Source: Kallotenue papyrolyticum (GTDB taxonomy: Bacteria > Chloroflexota > Chloroflexia > Chloroflexales > Kallotenuaceae). From it: a DNA stretch of 64,000 bases. Positions within the stretch are counted from its first letter, which is position 1; each line of letters begins with the position of its first letter. The position numbers were made by a program, and so were the translations under genes. The stretch is from assembly GCF_000526415.1 (NCBI RefSeq), contig NZ_JAGA01000003.1, positions 1,178,001 through 1,242,000 on the forward strand, in the 5' to 3' direction. Below the pieces are notes generated by a model. That model did no database searches. It was not told the origin of the DNA and saw only the letters and a program-made list of their open reading frames with translations. Below are positions 1 to 13,769 of the stretch, piece by piece.

Positions 1-2729
1 TGAAGTGACTCAGCGATTTCTAGGGCTGTTTTGGTCAAGTAACGAGAATGATCATATTCTTGTAAAAAATATGCAACGTTTCCAAGATTAATAAGCGCTT
101 TCATTGTGTTCCAGCGATTGCGTAGCTTACGTGATATTTGCAGGCTTTCCTGGAAAAGCTGTCGGGCGACTTCATACTGGCCGGTAGTTCCAGCCACAAC
201 GCCTAAGTTGAGTAATACTCCGCCAAGTATATGTTGATCGTTGACGTCAGAACACAACGTGCGTGCCCGTTCCAGTAGCTGCTGGGCGCTATCGTAGTCG
301 CCGCGGATACAGTAGATATCGCCGAGGTAGGTCAGGCAGAAGGCAATGCCCGGCGCGTCGTTGCTGTGTTGAAAGGCGTGCAGACTGGCTTCTAGCAGCT
401 CGGTGGCCAGATCATACTGTCCCAGGCGGTAGCGCAGCGCACCGCGGTAAGCCTGGGCCGTGGCGTGCAGGCGCTCCTGCTCGCGCTGCTGCGCCGCGTC
501 CAGGGCCGGGAGCGCGGTCAAACGCTCGGCCAGCCGGGTGTAGTATTCCAGCCCCTCGGCGAAGCGGCTCTGGATTTCATAGAAAAAGAAGGGATGCTCG
601 ACAAAGGCCGGCACCAGCGCTGGCAGATCGTAGTCGGTGGCGGCCAGCGCGCCGGCGCGAATGTTTTCAAGCTCGCTGCCGATGGCACGCAGGGCATCGC
701 TTTGCTGGGCGCTGCTGAGCAGTGGCCCCCAGCGGCGGAGCAGCTCGGCGTAATAGCTGGTGTGGCACTGGTGAGCCTGGCGTTCCAGCGTCGGATCGGC
801 AGCCAGTTGCGCACGCGTATAGTGGCGCACCATGCTGAGCAGCTCATAGCGCCCGGCCAGGTTTTTACGTAGAAATGATTTGTCGATCAAATCGGCGAGC
901 ATACCCAGATCGGCGTCGGCGATCGCCTGGGCGGCATGGCGGTCGAAGCTACCGGGAAACACTGCCAGACGCAGCAGCACATGACGCTCGTGTTGGTCGA
1001 GCAGGTTCCAGGAATAGTCGAGCACCGCACGCAGGCTGCGATGCCGTTCCGGAATATCGCGCAGGGAAGTGGCCAGGAAATCGAGGCTGCGCTCGACCTC
1101 CTGGGCGATCTCCTCACAGGCGAGGCTGCGGATCCAACTGGCGGCCAGCTCGATGCCCAGCGGCAGGCCATCCACCAAGCGACAGATCTGCGCAACGGCG
1201 GGACGCGCGGCGTCATCCAGGGCAAAGTCGGAGCGCAGCCGGCGGGCGGCGTTCACAAACAGTTGCACGGCGCTGTAGCGCTCGGCCTCGGCCTCGGCGC
1301 CCGGGGGCGGAACGGCCAGGCTGGGCACATCCAGCACCCACTCGCCGCTGATCTGCAGCCGCTCGATCGACGTCACGATGAGCTTGACCTGGGGCGCATG
1401 CGTGACGATAGCGCGCAGCACCTCCGTCGCCTCGGTGAGATGCTCGAAGTTGTCCAGAATGATCAGCATCTGCCGCTGGCGCAGATAGTTGGTGAGCTGC
1501 TGGAGTGGATCGCCGATGCCGTAGAACGAAAAGCGCACGGCATCAGCGATCGCCGAGATCAGCACCGTACTGGACGGCACAGCCGTACAGGAGACAAAGG
1601 CCGCGCCCTGGCGAAATTGGCGTCCGTACTCGGCCAGGGCTGCCAGCGCCAGACGCGTCTTGCCGACACCGCCCGGCCCAACCAGCGTCAGCAGGCGGCA
1701 ATCGTCGGCCTGCAGCGCCTCGGCAATCGTGGCTAGCTCCGCTTCGCGGCCAACCAGCGTCAGCAGGCGGCAATCGTCGGCCTGCAGCGCCTCGGCAATC
1801 GTGGCTAGCTCCGCTTCGCGGCCAACCAGCGGCGGCAGATTGGCGGCAGCGCTGGCCAGATCGTTGGCCTCCTCGTGGTACTCCTCACGCGACTCGTGGA
1901 TCTGAGGCGTTGCAGGGCGTGCGCTGGGGGCATGTTCATTCGCCAGCAGCACCTCGGGCAGCGGCAGATCGTGCTTGTCCTTGATAGCGTGGTAGAGCTC
2001 CCGAGTTTCCGCTTGGGGCTCGACGCCGAGCTGTTCGTGGAGCAGGTTGACGCATTCCTGATATTGACGCAAGGCTGCGCTGCGCTGGCCGGCCCACACA
2101 TAAACGCGCATGATCCACTGGTGCGCCGGCTCATGCAGCGGATCGAGCAGCAGCCAGCGCCGCGCATAGTTGAGCGCGGCAGCAAAATCGCGCTGGGCAC
2201 TATAGCCCTGCACCAAACGCTCCAATGCGGCGGCCAGTTGCTGGCGCAGCGACTCGGCCTGCATGAACTGCCAGTTGTCAAACTCTTGGATCCCGCCCAG
2301 GCGAAAGCCGAGCATGAAATCGCTGCGGTAGAGCTGCGCCGCTTCGCTAAGCGCTGCCAGGCACGTTGTGCAGAGCTGCTGCGGGCTATGCGCATGGCGC
2401 GCCGGGGTAGCCAGCCGCTCACGAAAGGTCTCGACATCGATCCACAGGTCGGCCTCCGGCGGCAACAGCACCGTATCGCGGTTGATCTCCAGCATCTCAC
2501 GGCCTAAAGCGCGATTGAGCGACCAGATCGTGCGACGCAAGTTGGCGTAGGCGCGCTCGGTGGAATATTCCGGCCAGAGCAACGTTGCCAGCGTTTCCCG
2601 GCTATGGGCCTGGCGCTCCAGGGCAAGGTAGGCCAGCAATGCCAGCGCCTTGCGCGTATCCACCTCAAGCTCAACGCCGTCGCGCTCGAGACGGGGTGGG
2701 CCAAACAGGTATAGAGCAAGCTGTGCCAC
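1..2729 (-). CDS. SARP/AfsR-like STAND transcriptional regulator (partial, C-terminus outside window)
   Basis: Partial gene of at least 909 codons, read from a GTG at 2729; an AGG lies about nine bases upstream. The N-terminal 90 residues resemble a winged-helix DNA-binding domain (LERDGVELEVDTRKALALLAYLAL), followed by a bacterial transcriptional activation (BTAD) domain rich in helices up to about residue 250. A NB-ARC/STAND ATPase follows, with P-loop GPGGVGKTRLAL and a Walker B-like LIILDNFEHL. The rest is TPR-like (ALRYRLGQYDLATELLEASL). The family (AfsR, EmbR, LuxR/MalT-like STAND proteins) couples a ligand or partner signal to transcription. A 24-residue segment beginning LVGREAEL occurs twice in tandem just before the P-loop; one copy is normal for the family. 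The gene is divergent from the GH9-GH48 cellulase, so it is a plausible local regulator, but no target is shown by the sequence. Confidence 0.85.
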   Translation of the reverse strand, partial: MAQLALYLFGPPRLERDGVELEVDTRKALALLAYLALERQAHSRETLATLLWPEYSTERAYANLRRTIWSLNRALGREMLEINRDTVLLPPEADLWIDVETFRERLATPARHAHSPQQLCTTCLAALSEAAQLYRSDFMLGFRLGGIQEFDNWQFMQAESLRQQLAAALERLVQGYSAQRDFAAALNYARRWLLLDPLHEPAHQWIMRVYVWAGQRSAALRQYQECVNLLHEQLGVEPQAETRELYHAIKDKHDLPLPEVLLANEHAPSARPATPQIHESREEYHEEANDLASAAANLPPLVGREAELATIAEALQADDCRLLTLVGREAELATIAEALQADDCRLLTLVGPGGVGKTRLALAALAEYGRQFRQGAAFVSCTAVPSSTVLISAIADAVRFSFYGIGDPLQQLTNYLRQRQMLIILDNFEHLTEATEVLRAIVTHAPQVKLIVTSIERLQISGEWVLDVPSLAVPPPGAEAEAERYSAVQLFVNAARRLRSDFALDDAARPAVAQICRLVDGLPLGIELAASWIRSLACEEIAQEVERSLDFLATSLRDIPERHRSLRAVLDYSWNLLDQHERHVLLRLAVFPGSFDRHAAQAIADADLGMLADLIDKSFLRKNLAGRYELLSMVRHYTRAQLAADPTLERQAHQCHTSYYAELLRRWGPLLSSAQQSDALRAIGSELENIRAGALAATDYDLPALVPAFVEHPFFFYEIQSRFAEGLEYYTRLAERLTALPALDAAQQREQERLHATAQAYRGALRYRLGQYDLATELLEASLHAFQHSNDAPGIAFCLTYLGDIYCIRGDYDSAQQLLERARTLCSDVNDQHILGGVLLNLGVVAGTTGQYEVARQLFQESLQISRKLRNRWNTMKALINLGNVAYFLQEYDHSRYLTKTALEIAESL
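1680..1823 (-). repeat. Perfect 72-bp tandem duplication inside the SARP-like gene
   Basis: Positions 1680-1751 and 1752-1823 are identical, and a partial third repeat start follows. The unit is 24 codons, so the frame is kept. It duplicates the LVGREAEL...CRLLT segment directly N-terminal to the P-loop. Identity at every base suggests a recent event or an assembly artefact. Confidence 0.95.
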
Positions 2730-2823
2730 GATGACAAACCTCGTTGCAGAATGGCCCGACGCTGGGATCAAGCGGGGGTAGCCCGCTGCGATGATAAACA
2801 GGACGCAGCTACGTTGTAGCTTG

Positions 2824-2832
2824 ATTATAGCA
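2824..2832 (-). promoter_or_regulatory. Extended -10 promoter element for the SARP-like gene
   Basis: On the minus strand this reads TGCTATAAT, a perfect extended -10 element about 95 bases upstream of the GTG start. No good -35 is visible, as is common with extended -10 promoters. The rest of the 2730-3008 gap holds a small palindrome (ACCGT-AAAC-ACGGT near 2931) and no clear plus-strand promoter. Confidence 0.5.
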
Positions 2833-2936
2833 CACCGGTTCGCGCAACGGTGCACCGACCGCCCGACCGCATATGCGCCATACCGTAACGCCGCCGGTGA
2901 CGATCCAGTAACGAGCATCCGGTTAAATCACCGTAA

Positions 2937-7997
<5,061 letters not shown>

Positions 7998-8005
7998 GTC
8001 CGACC

Positions 8006-8036
8006 GCAGCTCCGCGGCACCGCGCCGCGGAGCTGC
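8006..8036 (+). terminator. Strong intercistronic hairpin without U-tract after GH9-GH48
   Basis: A perfect 13-bp stem (GCAGCTCCGCGGC and its complement) encloses a 5-base loop nine bases after the stop. CCAAGGG follows rather than a T-run, so it could slow 3' decay or mark a processing site rather than terminate. A second GC-rich hairpin (GAGTCCG/CGGACTC) spans 8054-8086. Confidence 0.6.
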
Positions 8037-8106
8037 CCAAGGGTGGTGATCGGGAGTCCGTCCCGTCCGCGCGCGTGGGCGGACTCCGCGCCCCGGCAGG
8101 TTGATC

Positions 8107-10995
8107 ATGCGGATAGGATGGTGGTTCGCGTTGTTGGGTCTGGCGCTGCTCATACGCGCTCCGGCGACACCGACGGCCGCTCAACCGGCCAGCCAGCCCT
8201 ACACCTGGCGCAACGTCGTCACCGGAGGCGGTGGTGGCTACGTACCCGGTATCGTCTTCAATTCCACCCAGCGCGATCTGATCTACGCGCGCACCGATAT
8301 CGGTGGCCTGTACCGCTGGGATCCGGCCAACGAACGCTGGCTGCAACTCATGAGCTGGGTCGGTCCCGACGAGTGGAACCTGTCGGGCGTCGAGAGCGTG
8401 GCAACCGATCCCGTCGAGCCGAACCGGCTCTATGTTGCTGCCGGAACCTACACCAACAACTGGACCTCGATGAACGGGGCGATCCTACGCTCGACCGACT
8501 ACGGCGCGACCTTTGAGCGCATCGATCTACCGTTCAAAGTGGGCGGCAACATGCCGGGACGCGGCATGGGCGAGCGCTTGGCGATCGATCCTCGCGCCAA
8601 CAATATCCTCTACTTGGGCGCGCGTAGCGGCCACGGGCTGTGGCGCAGCACCGACTACGGCACGACCTGGCAGCGTGTCAGCAGCTTTCCGGCGACTGGC
8701 AGCTACGTACCACTGCCCGGCGACGAGTACCAGGGCGATGCCGTCGGCGTGGTCTGGATCACCTTCGATCCACGCAGCAGCGCGCCCGGCCAGCCCACGC
8801 GCACGATCTATGTGGGCGTGGCCGACACCGGTATCAGCATCTACCGCAGCACCGATGCTGGCGCGACCTGGCAGGCGCTGCCCGGCCAACCGACCGGCTT
8901 TCTGCCGCATCATGGCATCCTGGGACCGGATGGCGTGCTCTACATCACCTACAGCAATGGTGCCGGACCCTACGACGGCACCAAAGGCGATGTCTGGAAG
9001 TACAACCCCACGACCGGCGCCTGGACACTGATCAGCCCGGTGCCCTCCAGCAGCAGCGATAACTACTACGGCTACGGTGGTCTGGGCGTCGATCAGCAAC
9101 GACCGGGCACCCTGGTGGTTGCGGCGCTCAACTCCTGGTGGCCTGACACGATCTTCTTCCGTAGCACCGACGGCGGCGCGACCTGGAAGCGCATCTGGGA
9201 GTGGGGCGTCTACCCGCAGCGCATCTTGCACTACACGATCGACATCTCCAACGCGCCCTGGCTCAATTTCGGCAACACCAATCCCGTCGATCCGGTGCCG
9301 GCGGTCAAACTCGGCTGGATGGTAGATGATATCGAGATCGATCCCTTCAATTCGGATCGCATGTTGTACGGCACCGGCGCAACGGTGTACGGCACGACCA
9401 ACCTCACCGCTTGGGATCGCGGCGAGAAGGTGGCGATCAAGAGCATGGCCGTTGGCATCGAAGAGGCCTCGGTCACCGGCCTGATCAGCCCGCCCAGCGG
9501 CGCCCATCTATACAGCACGCTGGGCGATATCGGCGGCTTCCGCCATGATGACCTGACGCGCGCACCGGCGCAGATGTACAGCGTGCCCTATGCCGGCACG
9601 TATCACAGCATCGACTATGCCGAACTCAACCCAGCCTTCCTGGTGCGCGTCGGCAAGGGCGATCCCGCAGCCAATCCTCCAACGCGCAGCTCGGCCTTCA
9701 GCTATGACGGCGGTGCCTCATGGTTCGCGGGCAACAGCGATCCGCCCGGCATCACTGCCGGCGGAACGGTTGCCGCCGCAGCCGATGCCAGCCGCGTGGT
9801 GTGGGCGCCCCAGGGAACGCAGCCGGTGTATTCCAGCGACAACGGCAATCGTTGGCTGACGGTGCAGGGCCTGCCGGCCAATGCCCGGGTTGCTTCCGAC
9901 CGGGTTAATCCACGGCGCTTCTACGCCTTTGCCGAAGGCGTCTTCTACTGGAGCAGCGACGGCGGCGCGAGCTTCCAGGCTTCCGCGGCGCAGGGCCTGC
10001 CGCGTCCCGGCGATCCGGCCCATGTCAAGGCCGTTCCCGGTCGCGAAGGCGATGTCTGGCTAGCCGGCGGTAGTCGCAGCAGCGTGTATGGATTGTGGCA
10101 CTCCACCGATGGCGGTCAGACCTTTACCAGGCTGACAAGTCTAGATGGCGCGGATGTGGTTGGCTTCGGTAAGGCTGCGCCGGGCCAAACCTATCCGGCG
10201 ATCTATATCAGCGGCAGCGTCAACGGAGTGCGTGGCATCTTCCGCTCAGACGATGCTGGTACAACCTGGGTGCGCATCAACGACGATCAGCACCAGTACG
10301 CTTCCACCAATTCGGCGATCACCGGTGATCCACGCATCTATGGACGTGTCTATGTCGGCACCAACGGCTACGGCATTGTGTATGGCGACCCGGTGACGGT
10401 ACCGCCAACGCCAACCCGTACGGTAGTGCCAACGCCAACGCCAACCCGTACGGTAGTGCCAACGCCAACACCAACCCGTACGGTAGTGCCAACGCCAACA
10501 CCAACCCGTACGGTAGTGCCAACGCCAACGCCAACCCGTACGGTAGTGCCAACGCCAACACCAACCCGTACGGTAGTGCCAACGCCAACACCAACCCGTA
10601 CGGTAGTGCCAACGCCAACGCCAACCCGTACGGTAGTGCCAACGCCAAGCGCTACTGCTCCCGCCGGCGCACAGAGTTGTCGCGTTGCGTACAGCATCGT
10701 CAACCAGTGGCCGGGAGGCTTCCAGGCCGAGGTACGCCTCACCAACACCGGTGGCATGACAATTACCGGCTGGGAGCTCCGTTGGAGCTTCCCCAACGGC
10801 CAGACCATTACTCAACTTTGGAATGGCGGCTATACACAACAGGGCGCTGATGTCATGGTGAGCAACGCCTCCTGGAACGCCACGATCGCGCCCGGTGCGA
10901 CGCAAAGCTTTGGCTTTTTGGCCACCTGGCAGACAAGCAATCAACTGCCGTCGGACTTTCGCCTCAATGGGACAGCCTGTGCCGTCGTTCGCTGA
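8107..10995 (+). CDS. GH74 xyloglucanase with C-terminal CBM2
   Basis: Secreted enzyme of 962 residues. ATG 8107 follows GGCAGG by six bases; a TTG at 8101 overlaps that site. After a signal peptide ending near residue 26, the GH74 catalytic region (about 30-760) begins with YTWRNVVTGGGGGYVPGI and DLIYARTDIGGLYRW, and shows repeated propeller motifs such as RSTDYGATF, RSTDAGATW and RSTDGGATW, as expected for the paired seven-bladed propellers. A threonine-proline linker (about 765-852) leads to a CBM2a module (857-962: CRVAYSIVNQWPGGF...). GH74 enzymes cleave xyloglucan, mostly endo, though some members act at chain ends; the sequence alone does not settle which. This CBM2 differs clearly from the five near-identical copies in the neighbouring genes. 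Confidence 0.93.
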   Translation: MRIGWWFALLGLALLIRAPATPTAAQPASQPYTWRNVVTGGGGGYVPGIVFNSTQRDLIYARTDIGGLYRWDPANERWLQLMSWVGPDEWNLSGVESVATDPVEPNRLYVAAGTYTNNWTSMNGAILRSTDYGATFERIDLPFKVGGNMPGRGMGERLAIDPRANNILYLGARSGHGLWRSTDYGTTWQRVSSFPATGSYVPLPGDEYQGDAVGVVWITFDPRSSAPGQPTRTIYVGVADTGISIYRSTDAGATWQALPGQPTGFLPHHGILGPDGVLYITYSNGAGPYDGTKGDVWKYNPTTGAWTLISPVPSSSSDNYYGYGGLGVDQQRPGTLVVAALNSWWPDTIFFRSTDGGATWKRIWEWGVYPQRILHYTIDISNAPWLNFGNTNPVDPVPAVKLGWMVDDIEIDPFNSDRMLYGTGATVYGTTNLTAWDRGEKVAIKSMAVGIEEASVTGLISPPSGAHLYSTLGDIGGFRHDDLTRAPAQMYSVPYAGTYHSIDYAELNPAFLVRVGKGDPAANPPTRSSAFSYDGGASWFAGNSDPPGITAGGTVAAAADASRVVWAPQGTQPVYSSDNGNRWLTVQGLPANARVASDRVNPRRFYAFAEGVFYWSSDGGASFQASAAQGLPRPGDPAHVKAVPGREGDVWLAGGSRSSVYGLWHSTDGGQTFTRLTSLDGADVVGFGKAAPGQTYPAIYISGSVNGVRGIFRSDDAGTTWVRINDDQHQYASTNSAITGDPRIYGRVYVGTNGYGIVYGDPVTVPPTPTRTVVPTPTPTRTVVPTPTPTRTVVPTPTPTRTVVPTPTPTRTVVPTPTPTRTVVPTPTPTRTVVPTPTPTRTVVPTPSATAPAGAQSCRVAYSIVNQWPGGFQAEVRLTNTGGMTITGWELRWSFPNGQTITQLWNGGYTQQGADVMVSNASWNATIAPGATQSFGFLATWQTSNQLPSDFRLNGTACAVVR
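10402..10650 (+). repeat. 30-bp coding tandem repeat, GH74 linker
   Basis: Eight copies of a 30-base period encode PTPTPTRTVV. Copies differ only at synonymous ACG/ACA positions. The repeat forms the linker between the GH74 domain and its CBM2. Confidence 0.95.
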
Positions 10996-11076
10996 GGGCA
11001 CCGGCTGCGCCCTGTCATCTCCTGAGGGCCATTCCCGGACGATATGGGGGGTACGCTCCGGGGAGCGCTCAGGAGC

Positions 11077-11114
11077 GCGGGAGCCGGAGCTGGAGGGGTG
11101 ACTCCGGCTCCCGC
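11077..11114 (+). terminator. Intercistronic hairpin without U-tract after GH74
   Basis: A 13-bp perfect stem (GCGGGAGCCGGAG and complement) with a 12-base loop lies between the GH74 stop and the AAGGAG ribosome site of the next gene. It has no T-run. A weak CelR-like sequence (11060-11073, 10 of 14 positions) sits just upstream. Confidence 0.55.
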
Positions 11115-11135
11115 CTGATCACCAAGGAGCATCGT

Positions 11136-11426
11136 ATGTTGCGAAGATCGACCTCACGCTACCAACGTGTATCGCTTCTGGCTGTCGTGCTGGCGGCCTG
11201 CAGCGCGCTGATGATGGCAACCCATGCGTCGGCGATCGCCGCGAGCACAACCGCCCGGCAATTCTCGGATGGTCGAGCCAATGCCAGGCTGGTCGTGACC
11301 TCACCACCGGTGATCGCCACCTCGCCACCGGTGATCGCCACCTCACCACCGGTGATCGCCACCTCACCACCGGTGATCGCCACCTCACCACCGGTGATCG
11401 CCACCTCACCACCGGCAAAGCAATAA
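11136..11426 (+). CDS. Small secreted protein with tandem SPPVIAT repeats
   Basis: A 96-residue protein of unrecognised family. It has a good ribosome site (AAGGAG eight bases before the ATG) and a signal-peptide-like N-terminus with a hydrophobic stretch SLLAVVLAACSALMMATHASA. The C-terminal half is five full SPPVIAT heptads plus a final SPPAKQ, coded by a 21-base tandem repeat. It lies between the GH74 and GH5 genes in the same direction, with hairpins on both sides, so co-expression with the cellulases is likely. LAAC could act as a lipobox, which would make it a lipoprotein. It might be a spacer, an adhesion peptide or a glycosylation substrate; none of these is shown. It could also be the remnant of a linker-bearing protein. 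Confidence 0.7.
   Translation: MLRRSTSRYQRVSLLAVVLAACSALMMATHASAIAASTTARQFSDGRANARLVVTSPPVIATSPPVIATSPPVIATSPPVIATSPPVIATSPPAKQ
11298..11415 (+). repeat. 21-bp tandem repeat coding SPPVIAT
   Basis: Direct repeats of a 21-base unit (TCACCACCGGTGATCGCCAC core), with one TCG/TCA difference. The repeat is in frame with the small secreted protein. Confidence 0.92.
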
Positions 11427-11432
11427 CGGTGT

Positions 11433-11464
11433 CGGCATGGCGCCGATTGCCTCGTGCCATGCCG
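11433..11464 (+). terminator. Intercistronic hairpin between small protein gene and GH5
   Basis: A 9-bp stem (CGGCATGGC/GCCATGCCG) with a 14-base loop, no T-run, ends 13 bases before the AAAGGAG site of the GH5 gene. Confidence 0.45.
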
Positions 11465-11492
11465 CAGAGCAAGACTTAAAGGAGCAACCTGT

Positions 11493-13433
11493 ATGCGCCG
11501 AGGACCATCCTGGCAGGGAGGTGTAGTGTTGGCACTGGGCCTACTGCTGATCAGCCTGGCCTGGCCTGCCGCGCCGGTCGCACATGCAATTGCAACTCCC
11601 TGGCTGCACGTTGAGGGCCGGTACATCAAAGATCCCGCCGGCAATAATGTTATCCTGCGCGGTGTGTCGCTGATCGATCTCTCGGTAGCGAACAACCTTC
11701 GTTCGCGCAACGTTCGCGCGCTGATCGACATGGCGACCGATGAATCTAACGGTTGGTATGCGCGCGTGATGCGCTTTCCGGTCTATCCGGAAGCGATCGA
11801 CTATCAACCGGGGTGGAACGCTAATCCGGACGCCTATTTCAATAATCACCTCGATCCAGCTATTCGCTACTGTGTCAGCAAGCAGATCTACTGCATTATT
11901 GACTGGCACTACATTAGCGACTACAACTCCAGCGCCATCGATGCTGCGACGCGCCGCTTCTGGAGCTATGTTGCGCCGAGGTACCGCGACGTACCCAACG
12001 TTATCTTCGAGCTCTTCAATGAGCCGATCTACCCGGATAACTGGAGCACGTGGAAAGCCACTGCGCAGCCATGGGTCGATCTGATCCGCTCCTACGCCCC
12101 CAATAACCTGATCCTGATCGGTGGACCGCGCTGGTCACAGAACATGTCCGGCGCAGCCAGTGATCCGTTCGTCGGCAACAACCTGGTATATGTCGCGCAC
12201 ATCTATCCCCAGCATGGCGGCCAGAGCACATGGGATGCCTGGTTTGGCAACGCCGCCAATCGCGTGCCCTTCTTCGTGACAGAGTGGGGCTGGCAACAGG
12301 GCGGTGCAACGCCTACCAGCGGCACACTATCGGGCTACGGTATTCCTTTCAGCAACTACCTGGCAAGCAAGGGCATCAGCTGGACCGCTTGGGTCTTCGA
12401 CAACGTCTGGCAGCCGGTGATGTTTGACGCCAACTGGAACCTGCTGGGCGGCGAAGCCTATATGGGCCAGTTCACCAAGGATCTTCTCTACCAGTATCGC
12501 AACAGCGATCTGCCCGGCGCGACCAATCCAAGCCCCACGCCGTCGCCCTCGCCCAGCCCCTCGCCGAGCGCGACGCCACGGCCCAGCCCGTCACCCAGCC
12601 CGTCGCCCAGCCCGAGCCCAACGCCGCGGCCCAGCGCGACGCCCACGCCCAGCCCCTCGCCCAGCCCGCAGCCGGGCGGCAGCTGCCAGGTGCGCTACGT
12701 GGTCAGCAACGACTGGGGCAGTGGCGCCACCGTGCAGGTGACGATCGTCAACCAGGGCAGCAGTGCGATCCAGGGCTGGACGCTGCAGTGGCGCTACAGC
12801 GGCACGCAGACGATCAGCGGCAGCTGGAACGCCAGCGTGACGCAGCAGGGTCAGCAGGTCACCGCCAGCAACCCGGCCGGCCACTGGAACGGCACGATCG
12901 CGCCCAACGGCGGCAGCGTGAGCTTCGGCTTCAACCTGGCCTACAGCGGCAGCAACCCGGCTCCGACCAGCTTCACGCTCAACGGCCAGCTCTGCGGCGG
13001 CAGCGGCACGCCCAGTCCATCGCCCAGCCCGAGCGCGACGCCCAGCCCGTCACCCAGCCCGTCACCCAGCCCGTCGCCACAACCCAGCCCATCACCGAGC
13101 CCGTCACCGAGCGCGACGCCCAGCCCACAGCCGGGCAGCAGCTGCCAGGCGAGCTACCGCATCACCAATAGATGGAATGGTGGATTTACCGGCGAAGTCG
13201 TGGTGCGCAACAATGGCTCGACATCGCTTCAGGGCTGGAGCGTGCACTGGCAATGGAGCGATGAGACGCGCATCACCAACGCCTGGAATGCACAACTGAC
13301 TCAGACCGGCACTCAGGTCGTAGCGACATCCCTGGCCTGGAATGCGGCGCTGCCGCCTGGAACCAGCACAAGTTTTGGCTTCCAGGCCAGCGGCCCAGCC
13401 TCCTCGCCCAACGTTGAGTGCCGCGTTCCCTGA
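11493..13433 (+). CDS. GH5 endoglucanase with two CBM2 modules
   Basis: Secreted cellulase of 646 residues. ATG 11493 lies eight bases after AAAGGAG; the longer frame from 11454 lacks a ribosome site and would bury the signal peptide. The signal peptide is about 1-31. The GH5 domain (about 37-340) begins TPWLHVEGRYIKDPAGNNVILRG; the acid/base Glu is in FELFNEPIY (about residue 177) and the nucleophile in FFVTEWGWQ (about 264). A PSPS linker leads to CBM2 (copy 3 of the near-identical set), another linker, then a second, diverged CBM2 (about 547-646, CQASYRITNRWNGGF). GH5 members with this layout usually cut internal beta-1,4 bonds of cellulose. A U-tailed terminator follows. Confidence 0.94.
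   Translation: MRRGPSWQGGVVLALGLLLISLAWPAAPVAHAIATPWLHVEGRYIKDPAGNNVILRGVSLIDLSVANNLRSRNVRALIDMATDESNGWYARVMRFPVYPEAIDYQPGWNANPDAYFNNHLDPAIRYCVSKQIYCIIDWHYISDYNSSAIDAATRRFWSYVAPRYRDVPNVIFELFNEPIYPDNWSTWKATAQPWVDLIRSYAPNNLILIGGPRWSQNMSGAASDPFVGNNLVYVAHIYPQHGGQSTWDAWFGNAANRVPFFVTEWGWQQGGATPTSGTLSGYGIPFSNYLASKGISWTAWVFDNVWQPVMFDANWNLLGGEAYMGQFTKDLLYQYRNSDLPGATNPSPTPSPSPSPSPSATPRPSPSPSPSPSPSPTPRPSATPTPSPSPSPQPGGSCQVRYVVSNDWGSGATVQVTIVNQGSSAIQGWTLQWRYSGTQTISGSWNASVTQQGQQVTASNPAGHWNGTIAPNGGSVSFGFNLAYSGSNPAPTSFTLNGQLCGGSGTPSPSPSPSATPSPSPSPSPSPSPQPSPSPSPSPSATPSPQPGSSCQASYRITNRWNGGFTGEVVVRNNGSTSLQGWSVHWQWSDETRITNAWNAQLTQTGTQVVATSLAWNAALPPGTSTSFGFQASGPASSPNVECRVP
12678..13013 (+). repeat. CBM2 DNA module, copy 3 of 5 (336 bp)
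   Basis: Near-identical CBM2a-coding segment in the GH5 gene, flanked by the same PSP-linker DNA as the copies in the two larger cellulase genes. Confidence 0.95.
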
Positions 13434-13444
13434 AACGCTGATGC

Positions 13445-13476
13445 AAGCGCCCAGATATCCTGTCTGGGCGCTTTCC
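13445..13476 (+). terminator. Rho-independent terminator after GH5
   Basis: An 11-bp stem (AAGCGCCCAGA/TCTGGGCGCTT) with a 7-base loop is followed by a short pyrimidine tail. It lies 12 bases after the GH5 stop and probably ends the first hydrolase transcript. The rest of the gap to 13769 (about 290 bases) holds no gene. A weak CelR-like half-match is near 13506-13519, and no convincing -35/-10 pair was found. Confidence 0.75.
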
Positions 13477-13769
13477 GCTGCTCTGCCCCGCTCATGGCAA
13501 GCTCTACGGAGCGCCCCGACGCTACAACAATCAAATGCTCCATCAAAGCTGACACCTCGTAACGCTGTCCGTAACGTTTCGGTGACACCCCATCTATAGA
13601 CTGCCTGATATCAGTTGTAGGGCAGCGGCGCGCCAGGACAGGCGCCTGACTGTCCAGAGGATTACATGTCAGCAGCAAGGAGCAAGACGATGTCAACGCC
13701 GTTCTGGTCGTTCCGCTACTAGTTCGTCTGACCCGTCTACCATCTGCTGTGCTCAGGAGAAGTGCTGCG

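Noticed and set aside
10402-11415. Direct repeats that look like a CRISPR array
   Set aside because: Repeats are contiguous without unique spacers and are in frame with the GH74 linker and the SPPVIAT protein.
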